From Selaginella tamariscina (taxonomy: Eukaryota > Streptophyta > Lycopodiopsida > Selaginellales > Selaginellaceae), in assembly GCA_003024785.1 (NCBI GenBank), contig PUQB01000174.1, positions 245,985 through 309,984 on the forward strand: DNA of 64,000 nt. Reading direction: 5' to 3'. The stretch's first letter is position 1; every line of letters begins with the position of its first letter. The notes beneath the pieces were generated by a model. That model searched no databases. It saw only the letters and a list, made by a program, of their open reading frames with translations, and had not been told where the DNA came from. The translations under genes and the position numbers were made by a program. Shown piece by piece: positions 1 to 11,793 of this stretch.

Positions 1-256
1 ATCTATGACACATACACCCGTTATTGATAACTGTGTGTATTTAAAAATATATTACTATGTATTATGACATTTCAGGTTGCACATAGTCTTGTGTACGACA
101 GTATTGTTTACACCTGTATATCAAACCTAAACTCATGGCTCGCCATATTTGTTGTTTAATTCATTTTCACTCGTTTTCTGATAATGAAGTTTTTGCATAT
201 AGAGAGGAAACCTTGGATTAAGAAATATATATAAAAGTAACAAGTTTTCATATAGG

Positions 257-1604
257 TTAGTCCTGTGCTTTCACTAGAAGCTCCTCCATATCCCGCATTT
301 CGGAGTTAAGTTCCGCCTTGCTCGCAGAGAGTTCACTATACTCAAAATCAATAAACTTTGCCCGCATTGGACGTGACCTATACAGCACGTTCCATAGAGA
401 TAAGTCGCCATGTAATACACCCTGCTGGTGTATTGCTTGTAAAGCTGTAAGGATGGTTTTCTCAGCCTTCTTTCCTTGTTTGCGCAGACAAGACTGTATA
501 TCATTACATGGCTCTCTTGAAAGCCCCAAGTATACAACAAATGTATGTGGTAGCCTCCCAATTAGGTAAAGCACAGGAATAACATCACCTTGAAGTTGCT
601 GAAGATGTTTATAAATTACCTGTTCGTTAATGCACTCTTAAGAGCGGCTTCCTTTCGAAGATCAAAGGTCTTAAGAGCTAAGTCCACGCCATTAACTCGA
701 GCCTTTAACACGTTCCAAACTTCCCCATTGCAACAATATCTCCATCAACACCCAACTCATCTAAAGGATAAGCAGGAATATCCGCCAGGTTACCTTCTTC
801 ATACACGTACAGGAGGGCAACACCCCTTGTCTTTATTTGAATACTGGTTTGCTCCTTCAAATCTGTTCTTGAAAGTTTAGATTTCCATAACCTGGTTTTC
901 TCTGCATGCTCCAATATGAAGAGGAACTTCTCAACTGGGGCATCTCTAATGTTGACTACTGGAGAGTAGTAAAGCTTACTTGGTTGGCAAGGATCTCGGT
1001 ATAAGAACACAGTCTCGTTGTAGCTGCTGACGAAACCCACCGCTGTCTCGTCCATAACCATGTCACCAAACAACTGTTGTAGAACCTCAATGCTCATTGG
1101 GTCGTTGAGAGCCTGAGGAAACGACATGCTTTCCAATTCCCATTGTACTTCTCCGTTTCCGAATACCCTTGCAGACAAGTTATTCACCGCTTGCTGTTGC
1201 TGAATATCCAGTATTACCATATCTGTCAAACTAAGACTTCTTCCGGAGCCTCCTGATCTATATCCGAAACTCAGACCTAATTTGCTAGCCAATCGATTAA
1301 TCTGAGGATATAGAATCACCTCTAATGCCCCTCGCACGCTGATTTCATCCAGCCCATCACTCCAATAGTTCGATGGATCCGCATTCCTCGTCAAGATCGT
1401 CTAGACGCTGCGAGATAGCCAAAGCCCCAGCTTCGAATTCAGACCATAGTTCAAGTGTTTCAAATGTCTTGAGATTCGTAGGACTGATTCGGCTTGGCGA
1501 CGCTCTTCTAGGCAAGTAAGAGAATGAGCAAGTCGCAAGATTCGTAGGACTGATTCGGCTTGGCGACGCTCTTCTAGGCAAGTAAGGGAATGAGCAAGTC
1601 GCAA
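257..1604 (-). pseudogene. protein-kinase-like gene in several reading frames
   Basis: The best block (574 to 257) reads as a kinase C-lobe: a catalytic-loop motif HGDLSLWNV (H-x-D-x4-N) followed by FIDFEYS where a classical kinase would have DFG. Just upstream, in another frame between about 704 and 575, lie N-lobe-like residues (GEVWNVL, then DLALKTFDL). The 229-codon block 1394-705 precedes this and contains RSGGSGRSLSLTDMVILD; its acidic pattern could belong to a nuclease-like N-terminal domain, which is inference only. At the 5' end (1581-1357) is a serine/proline-rich segment with a 22-residue repeat. The blocks are collinear but need about three frame changes, with few stops otherwise, so this is either a young pseudogene or a real gene with sequence errors. 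DFE in place of DFG and the short HGDL loop are more like APH/fungal-type kinases than receptor kinases. The substrate is unknown. Confidence 0.6.
1473..1604. repeat. 66-bp tandem duplication, two copies
   Basis: Two adjacent 66-bp units start at 1473 and 1539 and differ by about one base. Sixty-six is 22 codons, so the duplication keeps frame in the minus-strand reading frame, giving a repeated RRASPSRISPTNLATCSFSY-type segment at the N-terminal end of the kinase-like gene. Confidence 0.9.
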
Positions 1605-2294
1605 GACCTAAGCAGACGACCCATTGTTGCGGAATCCATGCAATCGATTAGGGCATAGGGTTTCTTTAATTAACAATGTCATGAAGGTGACGTGCCTTCC
1701 GTATGCACGAGGCTACCGTACCGTTTGTATAGAGAATATTCTTTTAATTCACCTAAATAATGTCTTTTTAAGGCATATAGGTTGCTAACATTGTGCTCAA
1801 CACATGAGATAAGTGAATGCTTATATTACAACATGGTCTATGTAGTGCTTATAGTAGAGTTTTGTAATGTTTTAAAAAAATTGTTTGAAAATATATAAAA
1901 TAACAATAAATGTCATTGAGAAAACTATTGTGCAATTGATGTTTACGCATCCATTCCTGAATGGTGCATATCTTGGTTAGTTTTAAATATATAAAAAATA
2001 TACATGTTAATTTACTTGTTCACTTGTTCTTTTTTTGGAACCCTTGGTGGCTGGTTATTCGATCGTGCCCTCCTTAAGAGTTCCTCTGTTGTTGTGCTAT
2101 GGACATTTTTCTTCTTCTTTTTCTTCTTATGAAAAATTTTTTCCTCACCTCTAGAGTTTCGACTAGACCTTGTATAGAAGAAGCTCCCTATGTTTCTGTA
2201 TGCCTTCTTTTGGTACTTGATTGCCGACTTCATTAGCACCCTTTTGTGTGGGTGACAGTTTTCTTTTGTCACAATTGCCTTTTTAGTATTCATG
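1605..2294. other. no recognisable gene
   Basis: AT-rich sequence. A lysine-rich 93-codon frame (2293-2012, minus strand) is a by-product of a ttctt-rich run and shows no family features. Confidence 0.6.
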
Positions 2295-2880
2295 AATGCT
2301 TGTTTTCATCATTCAACTTATCAATCATTTTATATTCCTCTCGAGTTTTGCACCACTATTAGACGTTGCACTTGGGCTCTTGTTTGGCATGAAATTTCTT
2401 TGTAATGTAATGGCTCTAGTAACATGTTTGTCAAAACCATATCTTTCACATGTGAGTAAAGTAACAAATCATGTCTACCCCAAAACGTTTCTTCTCATTG
2501 CAACACTTATAGACAACATTTTCCACGTTCGCATGAACAAATCAAGAATATAATCTTTTGGTTTGATTAGGGTAGACAAATTTTGGTGATTGGAACATAT
2601 GATTTTTCAGATTCCTAATGCCTAAAAAACAATAAATATGGAGATACTTAGTTCACATTTTAGTACTAATATTTTCCATTTTTAGTTTTTTGATATTTAA
2701 TGTTTTCTATTATTATGAATATCTAACAAGTTTGAAATATATTCATGGTTCCCTCTTTGCATCATCATCACAAACAAATAAATATCAACAATTACAATGT
2801 TAAACAACCCATTGTTAAAAAAGCGTAATAAAAGTCATTGTGAAAAATTAAATCAATAGTTGCATCATTAAACAATTAAG
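2295..2880. repeat. old dispersed repeat, two halves copied elsewhere in the window
   Basis: About 2305-2400 (catcattcaacttatcaatc and what follows) recurs in diverged form at about 4540-4625. About 2795-2870 (caatgttaaacaacccattg and what follows) recurs at 10098-10165. The two related pieces lie directly on either side of the first LTR element, so that element entered another copy of this repeat. No coding content is evident. Confidence 0.7.
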
Positions 2881-2924
2881 AATACCTTGGTGTCAAGGAA
2901 TTTTAAGGGTCTCCTCAATTGTCA

Positions 2925-4362
2925 CAACCTTTCCCTCTCCCTTTGCCTAGTTTTTTCACAACCTTTACCTTTCCCCTTAAGCTAACTAGGCAAAGGGTCA
3001 ATTGGTGTTTATAAGAGGGTCCTTATTAGTCATGATGACCTAGGTTCATTTGGGTTTTGTCTACATATCCCACAATTTTTACCTAGGTAGTCAACTCACC
3101 AAGTTAGAACTATGACACTCTATACCCATTTGAGAAAGTGGATGTTTTCATCCATAGACTCAATAGTTGCTACTATGCCTTCCTTCATAAGGCGTAGCTC
3201 AAAGGCGTTTTCTACTCAAGCTTGGCTTGCACCCAACTCAGAGGCGATCCACACATTGTGTGACCGCTTGTCTATACTTGCATCACATGTCAACACTTGA
3301 GGGTTTAATTAGGTAAAGATAATGGACTCAAGGGTTGCTACTATGCCTTCCTTCATAAGCACATCTTAGAGGCATTTCTACTCATGCTTGGCTCGCACCC
3401 AATTAAGAGGAGATCCACACATTGTGTGTTGATCACATGTCAACACTCGAGGGTTTAGTTAGGTAAGAACAATGGACTCAAAGTTGCTACTATGTCTTTC
3501 TCCAGAATGTCTATACTTGCATCACATGTCAACACTTGAGGGGTTTAGTTAAGTAAGGACAACAGACTCAAGGGTTCTTACTATGCCTAGCGTAGCTTAG
3601 AGGCGTTTCTACTCATGCTTGGCTTGCACCCAACTCATAGGTGATCCACACATTGTGTGACCGCTTGTCTATACTTGCATCACATGTCAACACTCGAGGG
3701 TTTAGTTAGGTAAGGACAATGGACTCAAGGGTTGCAACTATGCCTTCCTCCAAAAGGCGCAGCTCATAGGCATTCTACTCACGCTTGACTCTCACCCAGC
3801 TTAGAGGCAATCCACACATTGTGTGACTGCTGATCTGCACATTTTGTGACCACTTGTCTGTACTCGCATCACATGTCAACACTCAATGGGTTTAGTTAGG
3901 TAAGGACAACGAACTCAAAGGTTGCTACTATGCCTTCCTCTAGAAGTGTAACTTAGAGGCGTTTCTACTCACGCTTGGCTCGCACTTAACTTAGAGATGA
4001 TCCACACATTGTGTGATCGCTTGTGAATACTCACGCTTGGCTCACACCCAGCTTAGAGGCGATCCACACATTGTGTGACCGCTTGTCTATACTCGCATCA
4101 CATGTCAACACTTGAGGGTTTAGTTAGGTAAGGACAAGTGCACCCACCTTAGTGGCTTGAGCTTTACTCAAAGTTTTAATACCAAATGTTAAAAGCCTTT
4201 CCCTCTCCCCTTAAGCCAATTAGGCAAAGGACCAATTGATGTTTATGAAAAAGCCTTTGGTCATAATGACTTAAGTCTGTTTAGGTCTTTTGCCCAAATA
4301 TCCCACATATCCCACAATCTTTATCTATGTAGTCAACACACCAGGTTAAAACTATGACATCA
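2925..4362. repeat. tandem array bounded by two related flanks
   Basis: Units containing gactcaagggttgctacta, a cacacattgtgtgaccgctt segment and gagggtttagttaggtaagg start near 3157, 3325, 3475, 3566, 3722 and 3910. Spacing runs from about 90 to 190 bp, so the array is irregular and decayed. It is bounded by two related direct flanks, about 2925-3115 and 4191-4362, both with ccctctccc, gcaaagg, a tcataatgac-like stretch and tatcccacaat. The plan (direct flanks around a non-coding middle) would fit a degenerate terminal-repeat element without genes or a satellite that took in its own border. I see no open frame of note. Confidence 0.7.
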
Positions 4363-4370
4363 ATGCCAAG

Positions 4371-4640
4371 GTTTACAAAGATTATCCTTGGTGTCGAGGA
4401 TATGTTCAGAAAGTCCTCAGCACCGAGACCTTAATGTAAAGTCCTCGGCAATGAGGGCTTCATAAGCAATACCTTGCACCAAGGATAATCAAGAAAAATG
4501 TTGGCACAAAAGAAACCCTAAAAATTCTTTGTCATGCTCTCATCATTCAACTTATCAATCACTTCATCTTCCTCCTAAGTTTTTGCACCATTACTCAATG
4601 TTGCACTTGGCTCCTTTTGGGCACAAAATTTTTCTCCTGT
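4371..4640. repeat. dispersed repeat copy next to first LTR element
   Basis: 4371-4507 contains the phrases ggtgtcgagga, gtcctcagcaccgagacctt and agggcttcataag. Related copies lie at about 10173-10300 and, more diverged, at 23525-23650. 4540-4625 is a second copy of the 2305-2400 repeat. Confidence 0.7.
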
Positions 4641-4948
4641 TTGGACTTGAACCCGAGACCTTTTAGCTAAGGCACACATGTGTTAACCAACTGGTCCATA
4701 TGATCCTGGATGCTGAATTATACCATCAACAACAAGGCGTATATTCATATGCATATTCCAGACCAGTGTGGACCACACATTCCAGACCATTGTGGACCAT
4801 ACAATCCTCAAGACCTCAAATATACATTCAACACCAGTCTTCGGCCTTGTGTTTCATTTTGTATTCATTTCTTTCTTGAATACAATCTCCTCCTTTCAAG
4901 GTTCCACCCTTGTTCTAAAGGTTTCGCCCTTTGCACAAGGTCGTGACA
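4641..4948 (+). repeat. 5' LTR of copy 1
   Basis: Aligns with the LTRs at 9725-10097, 11794-12191 and 18007-18404 and ends in the same gtgaca. It is shorter than the other three. A tRNA-like segment in reverse orientation lies at 4643-4697. Confidence 0.85.
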
Positions 4949-7900
4949 GTTTGAATGATTCTGAGGTAGTGACAAGCTTCTGTTTCCGCTTGTCATCGAT
5001 CCCATTTTCTTTCTTTCTCTCTTTTCAATTTTCTTTTCGATTTTTTTTTTTTTTTTCTGATTTTCTTCTCTTTTTCTTTTTGATTTTTCTTCTTCGACTC
5101 ATCATGTCGAGCATGCTCTTCATGAGCAAGTTGCTGCCCTCCAGCAGCAGCTCAAACAACTACACCTGGAGAATGATCAGCTCCGACAGCGTGCGAATTC
5201 TCCAGAGCCGAAGATCAGCATGCCCGAAAAGTTCGATGGTACCCGATCGAAGTTCCGAGGTTTTCTCAATCAAGTTCGTCTGCGGATCGTGATGCAGCCG
5301 AGGCGCTACAGCACAGAACCCATTAAGGTTGGATTGATCGGGTCGCTGCTTTCTGGTTCTGCTCTTTCATGGTTCTCAGCCTTGCTGGAGAACAATGATC
5401 CGATCCTTGGGAATTTTGACGAGTTTGTGGAACGGTTCACGGCGATGTTCAGTGACGTGGATCGTGAGAGTGCTGCCATCACCAAACTCCGTCAGCTTCA
5501 CCAAGGGGGTATGTCGGTAGCAGAGTACGCATCGAAGTTTCAACTTCTTGCTTGTGATGTCACATGGGGAGATCGTGCTCTCAAGGAGGTTTTCGGTCGG
5601 GGTTGCAGGACGAGGTCAAAGACATGTTGCTGAATTTTGCGGTTCCAAAACCCTCACCAGCATGATCGAGTTGGCAATTCGTTGTGACAACCGGTTGATC
5701 GAGCGGAAACAAGAACGTCGGCATCCTTCTTTCTTCTTGGTGCCGTCTTCTTCCATTTCTGCAGTCCCTGTTCCCTCATCTGCTGATTCATCATCTTCCT
5801 CAGTAGAACCATCCCCGATGGAATTAGGGCGATCACGCCGAGGCAAGCTTTTGCCAACCGAACGTCAGAAGCGGATTCAGTACAAGCTTTGTTTGTACTA
5901 TGGGGACCCGTACCACAAGTTGGAGAATTGTCATCGACGTCCAAAACAAGCTCGTGAAGTGGCCCTTGCTGTGCTGCGGGAAACGAGAAGATCCAGCCCG
6001 AATAGGAGCCGTCCGGCTGGATTGCCGTGGAACAACTCATGTTCCTCAAGGCTCTTCACTCATAACATCTTCCCTTCCTCATCTTGGATCCATTCCATCC
6101 ACGAAGGTGTGCCGCAGCTGAAGACACCAGAGGTGGAGTTCTCTGGTAAAGCTTTGGTGGATAGCGGAGCGAACGCAAATTTCATCGACAAGAATTTTGC
6201 TGTCAAGCACGGGATCCGTCTACATCCTTTGAAGACTCCTGGTTCTGTACGGGTCGTTGATGGACGAGATATCAAATCTGGAGCGGTAATAAATGACACG
6301 GAGTTCGTTGAGGTCGTTGCTTGCGGTGCTGTGTGCAACATCTCCTTCAGTGTTGTTTCTATTCCAGACTCTACGATTATCCTTGGTTTGCCGTGGATCG
6401 AGTTGGTGGATCCTGGTTGGAGAGAACGTTTCATGAACAGTTTCCCAGCTGTTTCAACTCCAGCCACACTCTTTGATTCCGATCCTGTTCCAGTTCCTCC
6501 TCCACTTCGAGTCTCGCATATCACCTTGAAGCAGTTCAAGAAAGATAGCCGACATGACCCAGCATCCGTGTTCGCGATCAAAGTCTATCCCTGCTCTGCT
6601 AAGGATGTTTCTGTTCCTCCTGCCTTACCAAAGCAGTATGCCGATTTCGCAGACGTCTTCGACAAAAAGAAAGCTTCTGCCTTGCCACCGCACCGTGAGT
6701 ACGACTGTCCTATCGATCTCATTGAGGGTAAGCAGCCGTCCTCCGGTCCCATTTACGGTCTCTCACCAACAGAGTTGGAGACATTGAGGAAATACATTGA
6801 GGAGAATCTTGTCACCGGATTTATCCGTCATTCGCGATCACCGGCTGGTGCTCCAGTATTCTTTGTTTCCAAGAAGGATGGAAGTCTCCGGCTCGTGGTG
6901 GACTACCGAGATCTGAATAAGGTCACCATTCCAAACAAGTATCCTCTCCCGCTCGTCTCCGACATGCTCGAACGTCTTTCTGGTGCCCGGTACTTCACAA
7001 AGATCGATTTAAGAGGAGCGTACAATCTCATCCGAATTCGAGAAGGGGACGAGTGGAAAACAGCTTTCCGTACACGCTACGGACATTTCGAGTACGTAGT
7101 AATGCCGTTCGGCCTGACAAATGCACCTGCTGTGTTCCAGCACATGGCTAACGATATTTTCGGGACTTCTTGGATTTGTTTGTCATCATGTACCTAGACG
7201 ACATCCTGATATTTTCCAAGACTCGAGAAGAACACGAACGGCATGTACGGTTAGTCTTGGAGAGGCTCCGGAAGCACCACTTGTTTGCCAAGTTGGAGAA
7301 GTGCTCTTTCAGTCAGCAGTCTGTCGAGTTCCTGGGGTACATCATTTCAGCTGAAGGTGTTCACATGGATCCTGCAAAAGTCCGGACTGTATTGGAGTGG
7401 GAGAGACCATCAAATGTTCGTGATGTTCGATGTTTCCTCGGGTTTGCGAACTTCTATCGACGTTTCGTTCGGGATTTCTCCAAGATTGCATTGCCATTGA
7501 CGAAGTTGACTGGCAAGGATGTTCCATTTGTCTGGTCCTCTGAGGCTGAGGAGGCGTTCGAGTTCCTAAAGAAGGCGTTCACCTCGGCACCTGTTCTTAT
7601 CCATCCTGACCCTGCGAAGCCATATTTCGTGGAAGCTGATGCCTCTGACTTCGCCATTGGTGGAGTGTTGTCCCAGGAAGGTCCAGATCATCTTCTCCAT
7701 CCCATTGCTTTCCATTCCCGCAAGTTCACTGCACCTGAGATCAACTACGATGTCTACAACAAGGAGCTGCTGGCGATCGATGCCTTTGAGGAGTGGCAGA
7801 TTCCTTGAAGGTTCCCCGCATGTGGTTAAGGTGTATTGTGATCACAAGAACCTCCAGTACTGGGCAACAGCACGAGTTCTCAATCGACGTCAGGCGCGAT

Positions 7901-9317
7901 GGGCACAGTCTTTGTCCCGGTTCCGATATGATTATTCATCGTCCGGTCGTCTAAATGGCAAAGCAGATGCCTTATCTCGTCGCAGTTACCTAGCTCCAGT
8001 ACCAGGTGAAATCCGATTTGATCAACAAGAACAAGTCATCCTGAGCTCCGACCAGTTGTTGGTAAACGCGCTTTCCCGTTCTTCTGCTCCAGTTGACACT
8101 TTTTTTGGATCTAATCCGAGAAAATCTCCCTCAAGACGAGTTTGCTCGTGATGTCCTTGCACATGTTCGACGAGTTCAGCCATTGTCTTCAGGGTCACAA
8201 CTACGAGATTATGCTGTACCACCACATCCAAATCTATGTTCCGGACGGAGAACTGAGGTTGCGAGCTGTCCAACACTGCCATGACAACACACTGCAGGAC
8301 ATTTTGGCATTCGAAAGACGATCGAGCTGGTACAACGGGTGTTCTGGTGGCCTCGGCTTCGCGTGTATGTTAAGAGATTTGTGCGATCTTGTGACACGTG
8401 CCAGCGTACAAAGCTTCCTCGTCATCGACCGGTTGGACTACTACAGCCTCTTCCTATTGCTCAGCGGCCATGGTCATCCATCACCATGGATTTCCTCACG
8501 GATTTACCGCCTTCTAGAGGGTTTGATGCTGTCCTAGTCATTGTTGATCGGTTCTCTAAGATGGCGCACTTTGTTCCCTGCAACAAGACATGTTCGGGTC
8601 CTGATGCTGCAGATCTGGTGTACCGGAGGTGTTCCGTCTTCATGGTCTTCCTGATGAACTTGTCACGGATCGAGGTCCCCAGTTCACTTCGGCATTCTGG
8701 CGGAGATTCCTAGATCGGCTACGTATCACCGGGAAGCTGTCTACTGCACATCATCTGAAACAGATGGACAATCGGAGCGCACGATTCAGACTCTGAACAA
8801 TATCTCCGGTGTTTCATTTCTCATCTGCAAGATGATTGGGTCGATCTCCTTCCTGCTGCCGAGTTCGTACAACAACACGGCACACTCATCCATAGGTGTG
8901 TCGCCATTTTTCGCGTTCTCTGGTGTTCATCCTCGCTGGTCCTACAGCTTGCCCGTGGTTCCTGGCCTCACCACTGCTGCCGATGATCATGTTGAGCATC
9001 TCCGACAGGTCCATGAAGAAGTGCAGCATCATCTTCAACGCGCTCGGGTTTGCAACAACAAGCTTCAACGCTCGGGATTTGCAACAACAAGCTGCTAATC
9101 GTTCCCGTTCTTCTCCTCCACATTCACAATTGGTGACCAAGTATGGCTCCTCCGGCGTCATTGGCCAACCACACGTCCCTGTGACAAGATGGACTATCAA
9201 CGCTTGGGGCCATTTCGCATCATCGAAAAACTCTCTGATGTGACGTTTCGTCTCGAGCTTCCGCCAACCATCCAGATCCATCCCGTGTTCCATGTTTCTT
9301 TTGGAGCCTTATCATGC

Positions 9318-9680
9318 TCCTGATCTTGTTCATGTTCCTGATCTTGTTGCCAAGTTCCATCAACAATATCCTGTTCCTGATCTTGTTGCCAAGTTCCATC
9401 AACAATATCCTGCAAAACCTTGTTCATGTTCCTGATCTTGTTGCCAAGTTCCATCAACAATATCCTGTTCCTGATCTTGTTGCTCCTGATCTTGTTCATG
9501 TTCCTAATCTTGTTGCCAAGTTCCATCAACAATATCCTGTTCCTGATCTTGTTGCCAAGTTCCATCAACAATACCTGCAAAACCTTGTTCATGTTCCTGA
9601 TCTTGTTGCCAAGTTCCATCAACAATATCCTGTTCCTGATCTTGTTGCTAAGTTCCATCAACAATATCCTGCAAAACCTG
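9318..9680. repeat. minisatellite in 3' end of LTR copy 1
   Basis: About eight units of roughly 39 bp (tgttcctgatcttgttgcca plus agttccatcaacaatatcc), with interspersed variants containing tgcaaaaccttgttcatg. It lies just after the integrase C-terminal region and before the polypurine tract. Copy 2 has an unrelated minisatellite at the same position. Confidence 0.9.
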
Positions 9681-9724
9681 GACTAGTGACGCGCGGTGCT
9701 CATCATCGAAGGGGGAGATAGTAG

Positions 9725-10097
9725 TGTAAGGATCATGGGTCATTTTTTGTCTTTCACAGGACTTGAACCAGAGACCTTTTGGCAACACACACATGTGTTA
9801 ACCAACTAGTCCATATGATCCTGGATGCTGAACTACACCATCAACAGCAAGACGTATATTCATACGCATGTTCCAGACCAGTGTGGACCACACATTCCAG
9901 ACTAGTTATGGACCATACAATCCTCATGACCTCAGATATATAAATAGGGTTCCAGTTCCAGGTTTCTCAGAATCATTCAACACCAGTCTTCGGCCTTGTG
10001 TTTCATTTTGTATTCATTTCTTTCTTGAATACAATCTCCTCCTTTCAAGGTTTCACCCTTGTTCTAAAGGTTTCGCCCTTTGCACAAGGTCGTGACA
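9725..10097 (+). repeat. 3' LTR of copy 1
   Basis: Starts tgtaaggatcatgggt after a purine tract (aagggggagatag, 9709-9721) and ends gtgaca, giving TG...CA ends. It contains a reverse tRNA-like segment at 9759-9812 and a TATA-like stretch (agatatataaa) near 9933. Confidence 0.9.
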
Positions 10098-11788
10098 GCA
10101 ATGTTAAACACCCATTGTCAAAAAGGCATAATAAAATTCAATCGTGAAAAACTAAATCAATAGGCCAAAGTCTATGAAGATAAATTCTAAAAGTCCTCGG
10201 TGCCAAGGACCTTAATTTAAAGTTCTTAGTGTCGAGGGCTTCATAAAGGATACCCTAGCATCGAGTATAATTAAGAAAAACCTCAATGCAAAAGAAACCC
10301 TAAACTACATGTTAAATTATTAACCTTAATTTGTCATTGTATTCCCAAGCATGGACAACCTCTTGGATTGTGATAATGAATGCTCCAAATTACTTCACAT
10401 GGCCAATCAACACTATGAGTAAAGAAATTCCTCACAACATATGAGGAATGACCTTTGCATAAAATAAAGGGGAGTGACTCTGCTCTAGTTCTTCGAAAGT
10501 CCACCTAGTGATTGTAAAAGACATGTTGGAAAGTCTCCCACGATCAAGTCATATCCCCTCCCTTGTGAATTCATTGACTGCTCACCTACGTATTGTGGAA
10601 ACTAAACAATCTTGTTAACACCTTCCTTGAATTCTAGGACGTCGAATGGTATATTCTGTACTTTGAAAGCTTTACTCAACACCAAAATGTCACAGCACAA
10701 GACCTATACAGAAACTAGCTCCTTCTTGATTAGTGTAGTAGAATAAGAGGACAATCTATCATCAACACTTCCTCTTCCCCTTGCCCATCCACCACTATGC
10801 TAGGCTCACCGATTAACAACTTACTCTTTCTTGACTTTGACCGTTGCCTTTTAGGTAGTCCAACCTCATTGTAAGACTACATCTCATCATATGGGACACA
10901 TCTAACCTCTAAGTACAAGGGAAAATCTTCTATTTTCTCGCCATTGTTTTTGCGTGGAAACTTCAAATACAACTCCAAGTTGAAAGCAAATTGTTTTATT
11001 TGCCTGTTAGTATGCAACTTCACTCAATTTGCCGTCATCCTCTAGCAGTTAAAAAGTTGATGGTCTATACATTCGCACATAGAAACTTTAAAGTAATTTT
11101 TGCGATTTAATTACACATTTTAAGACTTATTGTGTTCACACATGACAGTGAATTTGTCCTCAAATTTTAACCCTAAATGTGTGTCTCTTCATACATGAAA
11201 CACTTAAATTTTGCTAATGTTTTCATCTCCGAATATGTTTTCACCTTTAAATTCTACTTAGAATTCAAAAATTCAAATTCAACATTCATGCAAAGTTTAA
11301 GAGAGGAGTTCAGGTGGCGGCTGGTGGTTCAGGGTTGCCGTGCCCAGCTTTGCATGCCGTGGGATTCACGCGCCCAGCTCCAGGAGCTTGTGGAGGTGCA
11401 GGATTCTCGCGTGGAGCTCGTGGAGCTCCTGGATTGGTGCGCCCTAAACCTGGGCCCCAAGCTCCACCTCCAGCATCGAGTCGGCCTCGGCCTCAATTGA
11501 GGCCTAGAGTCTGCGCCATCTCCTCCTCTCCGCTCACCGCCTTGATCAGTGCCCTGCTCTTCCTTTGCTCTGCCTCCTCGCGATCCGTGGGGGTGGCAAT
11601 TGCACCCCTGACATCAGTCGATCTAGCGCCAAAATCTAGCTGCCGCAAACCCTAGACCTAGCCCTTGAAGAATCTTGACGATAATCTTTTTGGGATAATC
11701 CCTTAAAATTTAAGATCACCTTCCGAAGATTTTGATTTTTTTCCGAAGATTTTGATTTTTTTTCTTTCTGAAACACTAAAATTTTAAG
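10098..11788. other. repeat remnant, then DNA without a recognised gene; GC-rich patch
   Basis: 10098-10300 is a copy of repeats also seen at 2795 and 4371. From 10310 to 11290 I see no gene. About 11310-11660 is abruptly GC-rich and carries a 114-codon open frame (11314-11655) rich in Gly, Pro, Ala and Arg with a short hydrophobic stretch. It matches no family I know and may only reflect base composition. Confidence 0.55.
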
Positions 11789-11793
11789 GGTTA

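Larger units (their letters stand above)
4641..10097 (+). mobile_element. Ty3-type LTR retrotransposon, copy 1 (broken)
   Basis: A fossil element with related LTRs at both ends. Parts in order are a Gag region (about 5104-5980, with capsid-type motifs such as KVGLIGSLLSGSALSWFSAL and a zinc-knuckle region), protease (near 6155, [11 protein letters not shown]), reverse transcriptase (about 6790-7380, with the [10 protein letters not shown] box), RNase H (about 7600-8000) and integrase (about 8350-9300). PR-RT-RH-IN order identifies Ty3/gypsy. The Gag start, a short coiled coil followed by the KFDGTRSKFRGFL region, resembles Tf1/sushi/Tcn1-type elements known from fungi, vertebrates and some non-seed plants. 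The element is broken in several places. No target duplication was found. It is nearly identical internally to copy 2, so both are young. Confidence 0.93.

Noticed and set aside
2012-2293. Lysine-rich 93-codon minus-strand frame
   Set aside because: Arises from a ttcttcttttt-type run; low complexity and no family features.
9197-9664. 155-codon minus-strand frame with repeated MLMELSNKIRNR-like units
   Set aside because: Antisense translation of the LTR-element minisatellite, not a gene.
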